A stretch of DNA of 64,000 nucleotides, taken from NCBI GenBank assembly GCA_021014325.1, contig CM037464.1, forward strand, positions 263,001-327,000, written 5' to 3'. Of this stretch, positions 28,101 to 43,100 are shown piece after piece (within the stretch, counting starts at the first letter, position 1; every line of letters starts with the position of its first letter). Source of the DNA: Plazaster borealis. Taxonomy: Eukaryota; Echinodermata; Asteroidea; Forcipulatida; Labidiasteridae. The notes under the pieces are model-generated. The model ran no database searches, was not told the DNA's origin, and saw only the letters and a list, made by a program, of their open reading frames with translations. Both the position numbers and the translations under genes were made by a program.

Positions 28101-31100
28101 GAAATTGAAAAATAATATTTTTCCACCACCGAAGTCATAAATACATTGAATCAAGAGAAGTTCCTATATAGTCCTAAGGAGGAAATCAGACAATGGTTTT
28201 GCTTCTACAAATCAAACAGAATTTTTTTTTGTATAAAATTAACTTTTGGTCTTGAAAGCAATTGGTCGAGAGAGATGGGTCGTGGAAGCAATCATTCATG
28301 AGAGATTTGAAACAAAGAGTAAACAACAGTTATTCAGCATTGGCTAAAGTTGGGGATATTTTTAAAGTCTTGGAAAGTGTATGGCTGGAAATGAACTCTG
28401 AGAAGCAGAAAGAGCACAGACAAGTGCACAGCATGTCAGTGACATTATTCTCTATCACAATACAAAGGTTTCTGTTGGTTTTGAGCAAGATTTGTTTAAA
28501 GAGACTTACTCATTACACATGATGCCAGTAACTCTTGGTTTGCAGACACACTGACCCGTTGTCTTATCACAAGCACCATGGCTACTTCCACCAACATCAC
28601 AACCACAATCTGAGAAAAAAAGGAAAATATTCTCACCAAAAGTCCATTAAGAATGGATAAAAAATACTATGCTAGCTTTGAGCAACATCAAAATACCTTG
28701 CGTTTTTAAAAGGGTATCCCATCACAAAGCCATTTAACCTTAACAATCCCAAACGCTCAAAAATCTTTTAAGGAAGTCATCTGACATTGTAGAACAAATG
28801 AGTATCATTGGGCCAGGCAATCCATTTTTATCAGAGTCCATAACATTTAGGTGTTAAGCTCCCACAAAACATTTCACTTTTTGAGGATTCAGGAGGATTA
28901 ATTACTCAACATAGGAAAAAAGGGTGAAGCGAAGAAAACATAACAAGTAGAGAGATATAATAACCAGTTGAAAAGTTGCGTCTCTGCATGATGTAGGGTT
29001 TCATCTCTGTAACCAATAATTTGTGGAATTATATTTCTACTACGAGCTCAGAAAACCTTACCTCTGCAACCAAGTGGGTCTTCAGGCATCAAACCAAAAG
29101 TACCATCTCTACACTCAGCACAAGTACGTCCGGCAACCAACGCCTTACACAGACACTGACCAATTAACTGTAAACAAACAAAATAAAAAACAAAAAGTGT
29201 AAACAAATTAGCATACTTAAAAGGCAATTTTGATTTTACACAACCTCTGGCACCCATCTGGGTTGCTACCCCAAAGTTAATAAAACATCCACTTAATACT
29301 TACCATGTCACATTCACCCATTCCGTTGATTGTACCCGCTGGGTTACAGTCACACCTCTCGCACCCATCTGGGTTGCTGATTTGTAGGTTCCAGAAGGTT
29401 GGCTCACAGGTGTCGCAGGTGCGTCCTTGAACATTGTCCTTACACAGGCAGGCTCCCTAGATAGGAAATGACATACAAATTAATAAGACAATAAAATGAC
29501 AAACATACATAAAACTTACTTAGACACCACAGCATGGTATTAATTCAGGGGTGAGAGTCAGTGCTAACAACAAGGTCTGAAACTATGATCCAAATGTTAA
29601 GAGATATGAAAGGATGGCATATCTATTTTTGGTAGCCCATGGAGTTACAGATTTCAATGAGCTTCTGAGAACAGTATCCTCAGCACTAGAAGTAGATCAA
29701 AGAGAAGGATTTCTTTATATCTGAAGAAAATAACTGCTTTTTATTTTCACCAGGCGGACATAAAAAAAGTCTGTAATTTCTCATCCTGTATCTTGTACCA
29801 TAATAGCATCCACAAACGAACACAAAATTAGACCTACTTCTCCTCAAACAAAAATCTCACATTAAAGGTCATGTCTTGAATTGACAATGTTTTTACAATG
29901 ACTAAAACCAAACAAAAGTAATATACTGTAGCAATTAAGTTTTAATTACAAATCAGGCATGTTTGGGCTAAACTTAGGCTGGGCGTGTAACAATAATTAT
30001 ACAGAAACACATTGTCTCTAAGGGTTCAAGCGTGAGTCACAACAAACCTGGAACACACAAAGCATTATAGAAATTGAAGGGTTTCTTTTAAGACAGCATT
30101 TGAACGATGGGCTTTGAGCAATGATCGTATACAATTTGTTCACTCCATCAATCCCAGGCAACTGTTGGAAACTTGCTGAACATTTTTTTTTCACTGAGGA
30201 ATTTTGTAAGTTTTCAAAGTTTAAAAACGGGTAACAACATTTGATCCTTGTCTGCAGATGAAATTGTAAGAATTGAAAAGACAAATTAAAACTCCTACTG
30301 TCCGACTGCACAATATTATCCACTGTGGTTTTGAATGACAGATAAAATATGCCAGCCTGAAATATGATATAATATACACAGTACACACACGTACAAATGT
30401 GTGTGCACAATTGTGCCACTATGCACAACCTTTGTAGTTGAATAGTTTCAAATGGGTGGTCAAATCACTGGAAGATGTTACAAAGAGTAGGAGGGTTAAG
30501 AAAGATTTAAACTTGCACAGGTTTATTGTGAAAAACTGCATTGCCCTTATGAGAACAAATTATCAGACTATTCAATAACAGGTGCTCAGTAAGATAAATA
30601 AAACCAGGTGCCTGGTTAATTGATGGAATTGACAATACATATAAATACCTCTTGGTTGACCACACCTTGGACTAATCCCGCCACCTGATTTAAATTACCG
30701 TCCTGAGTGCATGACACAACGCAACATGAACATGCAAATAGAATGTTAGCAGTGAGTTAGTCATCAAATATCACCATTAATTAACATACGAGTTTTTGCC
30801 AAATTAGACGAAACTGCGCATACGTCACTATTGACACCCCCAAAATGCAATTTTTAAGAGTAAGTAAAAACAAAATACTCAGAATTAAATGTCCCAATTA
30901 CAATTAAATTTTAAACTTTTTAGAATCATACAATGACTCTAAATTAGCTCCACACCAAGTTCAGTCTAACTTTGCAAGAACACGTCATCACCGCCAACCC
31001 ATCAAAATCAAACTGCATGTTTTGTTGGATTTTGTTGGACTGAGGACTGCACAAATAAACTGTTCATGCTTTACATGGGATCAAGTACACCTCCATAATC

Positions 31101-34100
31101 AGAGTCCAACAGTTTGGGTGTTGAGTTACCGTAGAGTGTATTTTGATAGAGTGAGGAAGAATCCCAGTAAATCACTAAAGCAAGTTAGAATTAATAAATT
31201 TTGGTTTGAAGAAGACATGTTAATCCGATATCACCCTCAATAAAAAGATACTGTTCCAACTTGAGATACATGTAGTGTCATTTCTTTGACAACTTGAGAT
31301 TTTTGTTACAGTTAAAACCTACAAATGTCCGCTACTTTGCCTGCAAAACGTGTTAGTAAAACCGCACCAGCATAAAACAAAATACCAAAAGACAGACAGT
31401 GCATCAACATTTTCACAGCAAGCTCATTTCACTGAAATGTATGATGGGTTCCATGGGGGGGGGGGTACATGCAGTAAATAAATTGTAAAAAGTATGACCT
31501 AAGCATGTCAATAAACCACAACAACATAAAAACAAATACAGCCCGCAATGCATGTTCAATTTTAGTGAAATGCAGTCACTAAATTTTAAACATTATGGGA
31601 GGTTAATGGAAATGAGTTGTTATAAACAAAAGCATTTTATCAAACCAGATTGACAACACAACACAGCCCAATGATGCAATAACTTTGCGTAAACAATACA
31701 GCAAACAATTTTTGGGAAGAGATGGTTTTTGGGAAGGTTTCTTTAAGAAGAGGGAAAGCAGAGGAAGGTAATCTTCATACCCTAGTAGAGGACCCGCAGC
31801 CTCCAAGCGGTTGACCAGGGACATCCACTACTCCGGCCGGGTCACAGTTACACTCCTCACATGCTGGGAAGTTGTAGAATCCCTCAGCGCACTGTTCACA
31901 CATCCGGCCACGGAAGCTTGACCGGCAAGAGCATTGACCATTGCCTTGGTCACACATGATGCTGAGTGAGCCTTGGCGGTGACACTCACACGCTAGAAGA
32001 TCAATGAAATATATCTTAGGTACGAAAGAAGTTTTATGTTAGTTTTAACCAAAGCATTCTGGGAAGAGGAACATTTACAGATGGGAATTTTACCTATGCA
32101 TTCTGGGTAGTAGTAATATTTGGGTATGTGTCAATTTGAGTTTTACCTAAGCATTCTGGGTAGCGGTAGTATCCAGCAGCGCAGCTGTCGCATTTGAGAC
32201 CGGTGAAGTTGGGCAGACATTGGCACTGGCCAGAGTCATAGCATGACTCTGACGCTGATCCACGACTGTCACAACCACAAGCTGGAAAGGAAAAATAATA
32301 TCACAGTAAATGTGAACCCTAGCCTTCAAAAGTCAATTGAATGATATTGAAGGATTGTGGCATGATGATCTACTGCATACAATGGGGAATCTACCAATCC
32401 TTAAGACAAAAATTGTCTGTATGAAGTATTGTCAATGTCAAGGAAATCACATTTGAAGACCACACAAGTTACTGTTCCTTATTTTGATTGCCACAATCAA
32501 CCCAATATAAAGATGCAAACAAACATGACAAAACATAAAATTGTTTTTCGCTATTTTCACTCAAACTTAACCACCAACTTGTATAACATTTTTACAGGTT
32601 GTTTGCATCGTAACTGAGGATGGAAATGAAGTTACTCTTTCAAAAACCAACGATACACTCTCATTTTAACCATCACAAGCACAAGCTAATAGTATGGAGC
32701 GAACAAGAAACCCTGCGAACCTTGGCAGTTGGGATAGGCAAAGTTTCCGAAGGCGCAACGATCACAGCGAGGGCCGGCAAAGTTTTCCTGACAGATGCAC
32801 CGGCCAAATGTTTTGTCACAAATCTCCTCTGTTGAACCAACTGGACTGCAGATACAATCTGAAATCAAAACAAATTTAATAAGTAAAGATCAGAATAAAG
32901 GTAACAGCATGTGCTAAATCTCTTTTGAGTGATGTGGGCTCTGAGAATTAGAGCCTGTTTATTCTCCATGTTTCACCCAGTATACTATGCCTGTCTTCTG
33001 GAGAATGCCCCACAGAGAAATTGTCATCAAAACACCTGTCTAGATTTTCAATTACTCCAAGAAGTTGTTACACCTGCTACATGAACAAATCGGCCAGTGA
33101 TCCACTTCAAATTTAGTGTTTAAACAAACCAACTTGACCATGTTTTTGCACCTTCCTAAAAGAAACGGAACAATGTTATGACCAGAAAAAAATCTCGCAT
33201 TTAGAGAAAAAGATCCAATTGGTTACTTAACAGCACTAATAGGCATTTAAACATGCTCTGATCAATTAACTAAACAACAGTGCTTAAAAACAACAATTTA
33301 TTACCTTGGCATGTAGGGAAGCCAAAGTAACCGTTCTTGCATCCATCACAGGTACGTCCACCGTAGACATCATGGCAGGTACATTGACCACTGGTTGCTT
33401 CACAGGTAGTATCAAGTGAGCCGATAGGATTACAGTCACAAGCTGTTAAATGCAAAGAGTAAGAGAGAGAAATGATGAAGGCCCCTTGGTATTCATTCCA
33501 ATCCTGCAAGTCCTTTGGAATCATTCCCATGCCTAGCTCACACCAACAGCCCATCCATTTCTTCTCTCCCCCTCCCCCCATCCCACACCCCACTCAAAAA
33601 AACCCCTTCTCCCAGGCACACCAATTTTCCTTCGGATGGGACGTTAAGCTGTAGGTCCCGTGTGTTGTGTTATGCACGTAAAAGAACCCAGTGCACTTAT
33701 CGAAAAGAGAAGGGGTTCACCCAGGTGTTCCTGGTTTGATCGGCAGCATATTGCGCCACAGCACCTTGTAAACCATTACATGGTGCTATGTAAAGGACTT
33801 GGTCTCATACTTCAAAACGTAGCTCCACAATACCTTGCAGGAAAATAATGAACGTTTAAAGCGCCTTGAGCGTCACTGAGTGACGGATATGTGCGCTATA
33901 TAAGAAGCCACTATTATTATTATTATTATTTATTATTAATTTTATCAGAGTCCAACAATTTGGTTGTTGAAATATCTTCCACATTTAGAAAAAAGGTCTG
34001 GGTTGAAATATCCACTGAGCTGGAGTTAAAGAGCAAGTGTTTCAAATTGAAGTTTCAATCAACATTTCTAAACAAACTTCATAGATTAAAAAATATGCCA

Positions 34101-37100
34101 ACATTTTAAAATAATACTTACGGGTGCAGTCAGGAAAGTTGTAGAATCCAAAGGCACAGCGATCACAGTTGCGTCCAGCGTAGTTCTGTTTGCAGGGACA
34201 CTGGCCTCCGCTGACCTGGCACACCTTATTCTGTGTACCATTGATGTTACAGTCACAGGCTGCAAAAAACAAACATACAATTGTTTTGATTATCAAACAA
34301 AAATATTAAATTGTTAGTAAGGCAAATGTTTACATAGCTAAACTATTTGATATAGGAAAATGAGTGAATTTAACTTGTAAACAGAATAACTTATTCCTGA
34401 GAATACGTTGTAAGTTCTAGAGAATTATTTACCAGAAGACCTGAAGTCAGAATTTTAATAAAGAAGTCAAGAACAAAAGCATTTTAAACCTTATAAGGTT
34501 ATTAAGAAAGGACATCATACTTTGAAACATTTCATATTTTATCAAATTTGTTAGAATCGAGATAATAAAGTAATTACTCACGTTGACACGATGGGTAACC
34601 ATAGTAACCCTCGTTACATTGGCTGCACCCTGGTCCTGAGTATTGAGGGCGACATTCGCATTCACCGGTGATTGGAGCACAGTTACCCGTTGAGAACGTC
34701 CGATCGCAGTTGCATGCTAAAAGGTCCAACCATAAATCAATAAATCATTTGATTGTAACTGGAAAAGACTGATCCAGTCAGTGGTATGAGATGTAAAAAA
34801 AGGGAGGTTAATCATACATGATTCATCATTTAAATTGTATGAGTTACCCCAGCTATTAAAAAAAAGAAATGTATTTTCAAGTTTCAACACAAACGAAGAC
34901 CACACTTCTTGCACACATCAAGAAAGTAAATACTTGTTTGATAAAATGGCTCCACATAGAAACTTTAACTGAATCTCTTACGTTGGCAGACATTAGGGGA
35001 GTCTAAGCTGACTCCAGCAGGGCGGTAGTACCCAGGGGCACACTGGTCACAGTTGATCCCTACGGTGTTGTGCTGACAGTTCTCACAGACGCCACCTCCC
35101 TCATAGTTACCGTAGATGTCGATGGACAGATGCTGATATGCAATCGTTTCATTGAAGAAGCACTGGGAGGAGTGGCCAAAGCAGTTGCAAGCTATAAAAA
35201 AGGAATGGTTGTAAAGTAGTTATCAGACAGGTGTTGGTAGAAAATTGTAAAGCTCTATTTTTCTTCTAAGCAGCTCTATGAAATTGGGCTGGAATCGACT
35301 ACTTACGTTCACACTCATTAGCGCTTTCCATGGTCGCTGGTCTCCAGGCCTTCTGTACAAAACCTGGACAGCACGTCTCGCACTCCTCTCCGCAGGTGTT
35401 GTGCTCACAGGAACACACCAGACGCCCGCTGTTACCACGCTCATTGCAGGTACTGGCGTGACCATTACACACACAGCGACCTCCGATAGAGATGTCCTTG
35501 ATACTGTAAAAGTACTGCCGAGTGGGAAAATAATTGCAGTGAAAATTATCAAGTCCTCAAATACTATTTTTTCCACTTAACAGTATTTCAGACAGACTTT
35601 ATAATCAATGAGCTTCCACATTGATACTATTATTTCTTATCCTGTACCTTGCAACTTATCATTTCTTTTTGTCTCCAAGAGCTTTTTATTGAAAAGAAAT
35701 GCTGCTCACCCTTCTAGTGACTGTGTTATCCCGTCTAGCAATGGCCATCAGATGACCCAGCAGGGTGTTGGTACGGAGTAGACGCAGCCGGATGTTGGTT
35801 GCTTTTGTCCAGTCTTGAAGGACCTCTGAGAACGAGAAATTCATGGCACCCGGACGTCCATTCACCAAGGATACAACAATCTGAGGTCAAAAAAAAAAAA
35901 TACAATTAAAGTTTCATCTGTTCCAATGAAAACTTGACAAATTTTGAAAATGTTTAAGTAGGCCTACAAGTTTTTTTTAGTGTGAAATTCTTTTCTTTAT
36001 AATTATTTGTATGATAAACTAAGGCAGAAAATTGTGATTTATTTTAATTGTTCATCTACAACAGAAAGTGTTCCCTTAGTTTAAATTTAAACCAAGAAAA
36101 CAGTATCTCCTTTATATATCTGACAGAAGCCTCAAGGGCTTAAATTACAAGACAATCTTCACTAGATCATAGGTAAGTATCTTGTAGCTCAGAACTTCAC
36201 TATGAAAATAACTTTTTATAAGACCAAAAATATTTCTTCTTTTTTGTAGCCAAGTACTAAGATTACTGGACTCTGGCCAGTGGTCCATTGGGTACTTTCC
36301 AGCCATGGCCTTTTAAGATGACCTCTCAATTACTGGACTCTGGCCAGTGGGTACTTTCCAGCCATGGCCTTTTAAGATGACCTCTCAATTACTGGACTCT
36401 GGCCAGTGGTCTAGCGGGTACTTTCCAGCCTTGGTCTTTTAAGATGATCTCTCGATTACTAGACTCTGACCAGTGGTCTAGTGGATACTTTCCAGCCTTG
36501 GTCTTTTAAGACGACCTCTCAATTACTGGACTCTGATCAATGATCCAGTGGGTACTTTCGAGCCATGGCATTTTAAGATGACTACTCAATCTTAAGATGG
36601 CTGCTTCCTCACCTCTCCATCTTCCAAGGGTACAATACTAGAGTACTCATCAGTGCACACAACATCATCATCTCTGGTAATCTGTTCCAGGGATTCCATT
36701 CCAAAGAGCCGGTTACAGTCCCCCTTGGTATCAGCAAAGTACTGCCACGCTTGGTATGTCTGACCGTAGTCCTTGGAACGCTCCAGAATCCAAACACCTG
36801 GGCGTGGAGAGTTGGCAAACTTGATGATCAGGTAGGCCACATGGTAAAGCTGAAAAGATATCAAAGGCTCAAGATTTTACAGTGGGATAATACAATGTAA
36901 TGTAAGATAAAAATAATTTTTTTGGCAACCATAATCAATAAAGACTGAACACTGTAGCCTCTTTAACCGGGTAACCCTACTGCGAATCCTCAAATACCAT
37001 TCCCTTCATTTTGACTGAGTTTGTATCCTACCTGTCGCTAAAAGTGGGGCCAGTCATACTAAAGTGTAAGGTATACATGTATGTAAGGTTTTGGTTGAGT

Positions 37101-40100
37101 TTGTTTTTTCCGTCCCATCCACCCAACATCCCCTACACCCCCAAATTAAAACACTTAAAGAGATGAATACCATACCATACACCCTCATCAAAATTGCAGG
37201 CAGCAGGATTTGTTTTCAAAAGAATCTACAGAACATCAAATGAAAAGTGAACGATGTCATTCCTGGTCTATGCCAATTGTTTGTTACACCTTAACAGGTT
37301 CAAATTTCAATTAACATTTTTATATAATATGACTTTTTTCTTAATTAAATTTCTCCTTACCATAATACCATTGGAGGTATCAAGCAAACTATTTGTGCAA
37401 TTATTTGGCCATGATTAAACCCAGATGTTAAATTAACAAAGCCTACGTCAACAAAACAACACAGGAAAGCTTGTGCGATAAAACATTTGGTTTCCCCTGC
37501 ATGGTACTAACAGCTGGAAATGGAAACCTCTTCACAGAAGGCAATTATAAAAAGGAAAAGAAACAAAACTTTCAAACATGTATAAAGAAAAGTAACTAAT
37601 GAATTGACAGTCACTTCAAATACATTAAAACCCTAACCATTACCAACCCGTCAGATTCCAATGTATTTTTTGATTGATTTTGATGGACTGAGAACTGCAC
37701 TAATAAACTGTGCTTTACATGGGAGCAGGCATACAACCATCAGAGTCCAACCGATTGGATTTGGATGGTGTTCAAATTTTTTAGAGTGAGAAAGGATTCT
37801 AGTTACTAACTCACGGTTAATTTAAAATGTGTCCATCAATTTCCAATGAATAACCAAAATCCTAAAATCAGAAAAACAATCCTGAGAAATGAAGTTAAAA
37901 CTAAAAAGACACAGAAAAGTAAAACAGTGAAACCATGGTGAAACCATGGAGGAAGGAATATATTCCTTCCTCCATGGTGAAACCAATCTCTTCTGCATTT
38001 CAGAAGGAATGTTGGCAGCCACCAGTAACATATTATGCTAACCCTATAGCTGTATATCAGTATGTCTCCAGCACTCAATAACATTGTCCCTATGTGGTCT
38101 GCTGGAGTAATACACAAAGGTCAAGAGTTCCTAGAGTCTGCAGTAGGCAGGCTTCTCAAGAATGTGTGTACTATGGCAAAAATATATATTGTGTATAGAG
38201 CAATCGAGCTGACAGGTACACCTTTCTCTCCAACCTCATAACCAGCGTATATTACAAGTTTATCCAAAAATGTTTGATGCCTGATAACTTTTGTAATACT
38301 TACATGTATTGTAATTGTATGCACTATTAATCAATTTCAAGGAAATGTAAATAGATCTTTGTTTATTTGTCCGTTTTTAAAGAAAACAGTTGATAAATTC
38401 TGTTTGCGTATTGTCTCAAATTCATGCACATCAGCCCACTTGTTTACTTGTTATGCCTGTATGTTGTTGCTCTTCTCAGTAAAGTCTTTATCAAAGATTG
38501 TTGTTGTTTTGTTTTTAAATATTGCCCGTAAAGTCTCAAACCTAAAGTCAATGAACACTTGTTATAAACAGCAAAGACCAGAATGCCAAACGCTACCCTA
38601 CCTACTGTCAGGTTTGTATGCTTTAACTATCCCTAGCCATGCTTGGTCAGGAGTTAAATAAACAAATTGTTTCCAGACACCCCTGACTGGCCTGTGTATT
38701 TACGTTTCCTTGAACTTCAAGTATCTGTTGAATGATTTCCCTTAAATGTCATTCCTGATCCTACAAATATTGAAAATCAATTCAGCAACTGAACCTACAT
38801 GTACTATGTACATGTACTGAAACACCTTGCATATATTGCTGTGTCAGAATAGCCCTTTTCCAACGACAGAGCCAATTCCCAGGCAATAAAAACCAATGAG
38901 ATTCTTCGGGATCTTTTAACCCTAACTGCAATCCGAAGGATCGTTTTGTAAATCTTGAAACAAGTTTGAAAGATTAAAAAACAATACTGTACGACTTGTT
39001 TGGTTGTGGGGTAACTAGCCCAATGTTTTTATTACTGGACTCTGGCTAGCGGTCCACTGGATATTTCAAGCCCTGCTACCACTAAAGTCCCATTTATTAT
39101 TCTGAATTTTATCCCATTATATTTTGTTGTCACAAAATGTCAAAATTTAAGTCCTCGTACCTCTTAAAATGTGAAAAGATTCCCCAAACATTGTTAACTC
39201 CAATGGTATTTTGTTAAGTAGGCCTACATGTACTATTCTAAACTTAACTGCAAGATTTGAAGGATGGTTCAACTTTGAGGAAACCAACCAGACAAATGTT
39301 TTATTTACTTGAAAAAAAAACCTAGACAGGAACTTTTAACGATGTTTAAATGGCCAATGTGGCTGTTGGGTCAACATCATTACAATGACACAAGGCTTTT
39401 GTTGTGTTGGCAATACTTCCTGTCAGAGAGTAAGGTAGGCAATGGTAGTGGTACTGGAACCAGAGGGCCTTTTGTTATAAACTGGGCAAAACAACAAAAA
39501 TAGAGATGAGACTGAGATAATAGGGGGTTGTCCAAGGTTGAAAGCATACAAAGAAGGCAAAAAGAAACTTTTTCTTCTTCTTCTTTTTTCCTTTCTTTTT
39601 TGATACAGTGGTGTGCAATGGCTAGTGTAGTAGTGTAGTGGTACTCAGGAAAATTTAAGCAATTTACCAACATAAACATAATCATTGTTGTTATTTTTAA
39701 AAACCTGGCGGTTATTTGTAGCCCATATTCTAAACCTTCCTCCATGGTCTAACTACGGTCTTACCATAGAATCTATCAAATACAAAGGCCCAATTCACAC
39801 TAACTGAATTTCACTGGATATTCCCAGGAAAATGTTGTTGACCTTTTCTCACTTAACTCTGGCAAACTCCCAGGGAAATAGCCATTCCCAGGGAAATAGC
39901 CATTTCCCGGGAAATAGCTAGCTACCCCAGCTAGAGATTGGAAGTTAAGAAAGACAGATTAGCATGCTGAGCGTTCATTCTTCCCAGGAAAATTACACTA
40001 GGTGTGAAACGAACATGGGTGGATGGGGTTAAAACTCCCCAGGAATTTCCTGGGGTTTTATTTCATATGAATTAGTCCCTGGTCCTGTACTATAAAAACA

Positions 40101-43100
40101 GGAGGTCAGGTCTGTCATGCAGGTGGACTTACTTTCAATCAAATATGCAAATTAGACATGCCTTGCACCATGGATCTCAGCTCAGACCAAGGAGCTAAGA
40201 GTCCAGGCCAACCACAACAAAATAAGCCCTCAGGGTTGCAAAACAGGGTCTCCTTGTCCCTGTTGGTTGTCTGCATTCCAGTGCTGTGACATATGCACCA
40301 AAAGGCCATGACCTGTGGTGTTATACAAGTTTTGTGTGCTCTCTGTGGTAGCTATGCAAGCTATGGGAAGGCAGGCCTACTAGGGATCTTCTTATAAAAC
40401 TATACATTTTTAAATGGTTGTTTGAGTAAATTAGGTCTTCCAAAAACCATGGAGGTAGGAATAGATAAACATAAGTCATCAACTAGGAATTGGACAAACC
40501 AGCTCAGTGCTGTAAGGTCCTTAGCAAATTCATCTGTAAAAAACATGGACATTTAATGTCAATATCAATCTGAAGAAAAAGTCAAAAGCCACAAATACAA
40601 AACTTACTTCAAAGAAAACTTTTGACCAATAAACTCCAATAACCAGGAGTTCTAAAATAAGCAAAAGTAATTTTCTGGTATCAATACAAATTGTAACAAG
40701 GACTAAGCTATCAAACTCACTGGTTTGTGTCTTTCTTGTTGACAGTTGTTTACCACTGTCATAACTAGTGAGTAATATTTGTAAAACCAAAGGAAAAGGC
40801 TTTCATACTTGGTACTTGGTTTTGTCACTCCAGAAAGTTTCCAGGAGGGAATATCGTCAGAGGGTTTGATCACATTTTTATGTTGGCAAGAGTTAACATG
40901 GTATCAATCAGTAAAACAGACCAGTGCTTTTGAAAAACAGCACTCGCAAAGAAAAATAGTACTGGACAATAATTATGTTTACTTTTTGCTAACCTGGGGG
41001 TGTGCTATCATCCTGTTTTTTAAATTTCAAATTTTTTCCAGATTTTTCCATAAATGGAATTTTGCCATTTTGCACACTTGAAAAATTATTATGCTTTTGT
41101 GTTGTCATTTTATTGCTTTTAAAAATTAAACCTAAAAAATAATTCTGGAAATGAAAATTTGTTTCCGTTTTAAAAAACATTTCTGTGTACTCGAAATTTG
41201 GGCATTTTAAAGGTTTTGGGATAAAGTGAATTTCAGCTGTGGAGGAAAAAAATGGCACACATCTTATGGAATGTAGGCCTGCTACTGCAGTCTTCTAAGG
41301 GTTAGGGCAATACATATTTGTACTGGGACATTTCAAAGGACACCAAGGCAGTAAGGTGATGACCAGGGGGATGGAGGTTCTCCATTGCCTCCTCTGTAAA
41401 CTATCAGATCCCTGCAAGGGTATTATGCACTGTACATTGGATGATCAATGTGTTCCGTGTGGTATTATATTGTTTGTGTGGAAGCTTCTTCAACAATTCA
41501 GTCAGTGCCATTCCACTCCTCTCATTGAAAATGAATGTAACAGATGAATATTCAATGAGGCACAACAGTCCCTTGTCTAATTTCAACAACCCTGAAAACT
41601 GTCTGAATGGATTCAGTAAAAAACAACTTATTGAAAGAGCTTGGGCAGTCAACCAGGTAGATAGTAGACTTGCCAAAGTGCTACCTGAAGTGTTTAAATT
41701 CAATTTAAGTTTTAAGTAAAATGAGGCAGATGTACAAATCTTCATCACATTTAAAACAATGCTGCTTACACTTGCTATCAAAGCAATGCAGTACTTTTAT
41801 TTTGTAATGTTTATTTACTTTCAAGACATTTGTATAAAATTTCATAACATGGTTACCCACCACTTCTACCATAGAAAAGTAATACTTTGACTTGGGGAAG
41901 TTTATGTAGACAAAAGGGATCATAAAGTTCCACAGGATATACACATGAGAGAGAAGGCCTACAGGAAACAGCAGCCTTTTGTTATACAGCTCAACCCAGT
42001 TATGGCTCACTGCACAAAGTCCAGTACTAACAATGCAATGAATTAACTTCTGTGGGTCTGTGGGTGATGGGGTGGAGAACCAAAAACGCTGAGGTTGCCT
42101 GTGGCTAGTGTAGTGGTTTTGGAAAAGATAATACATCTCACTTGATAAACTTTGGGTTGCAACTTGTGAGGACCTAAGTAAAATGTTCCAATTCCAGGGC
42201 TGGGGCTCAATAGTTAGTAGTTGAAAAAAGTTTGGTGTACTGTTAAATAGCTTCTTACAAAAAAATACAATGTGACTGTACTTTTCTTCTTCCAAATTGT
42301 AAAAAGGAAAATATGCCATATCCAATCACCAAATCCAATAACCAAAAGTAATCTCCTTTACCCTGCCAAGTAAAATTGTTTCAAGGGTCAAAATGGGAAC
42401 AAAAGTTAGTTTTAGCATATTTTTAAAAACTACTCTTTCCCTTTCTAAAAAATATCCTTCATTAATAAGGAAGTTTAGAGAAGGGCAATGTACTGCACCT
42501 CCACTGGAAATGTCTGTATTTTATAGTTGTACCAAATAGAAGTTTGGTTTTCCTTACCTGTCCCAAATCAATGGTGACATTGACCGCGTTGAAGTCTCTC
42601 CCTCTAGATAGTGGGGGGCTCTGCCACCATTTCTCTGTCCCATCAATGGCGTACTCGATTGGATGAGCCTTCAAAGGATTCAAGGGGTCGCAGTAATCGC
42701 AGTATTGTCCCTGGAATGATCAAAACCTCACCTTTTTATTGATTTATTCACCAGTCAGTAGTTGATACAGGCTATAAACTTGAGAGGGCATGGCAAAATG
42801 TCACCTGTAAAATCCTTTTAAAAAGGTTACTGTGATGCTGTGACACTGAGAAGGTGAATTTATATTGGATTTTTCAAAGGGGACACTTGCAAACAACTTG
42901 AAAAGGAAAGGGGATCGGGATCGATTAATTAATTAATTTGTTTTATCTTCTCTTGTTTTATTTTTCCATTCATCTTTTTACTCACTAGGTCCATCTGTTT
43001 TTTGTAACTATTTTTTTAATTTTGTTTTTGGTGGGGTTTCTTTGCCACTTTTTTTTCTGTAAGGACCCCAATGGAAAAAAGTCTAAGTTATTGGCTTTTT

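Larger units (their letters stand above)
36850..42557. other. Laminin intron 2, largely featureless
   Basis: The longest intron (5.7 kb). It contains the dispersed repeat at 37.65 kb, the 34-bp palindrome, a single unit of the 66-bp minisatellite family at about 39030-39080, a region of short inverted CCCAGGGAAAT/CCCAGGAAA words at 39780-40080 that may be another decayed small element, and an unrecognised 206-codon open frame at 41705-42325 on the minus strand. I see no alternative laminin exon. Confidence 0.5.
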
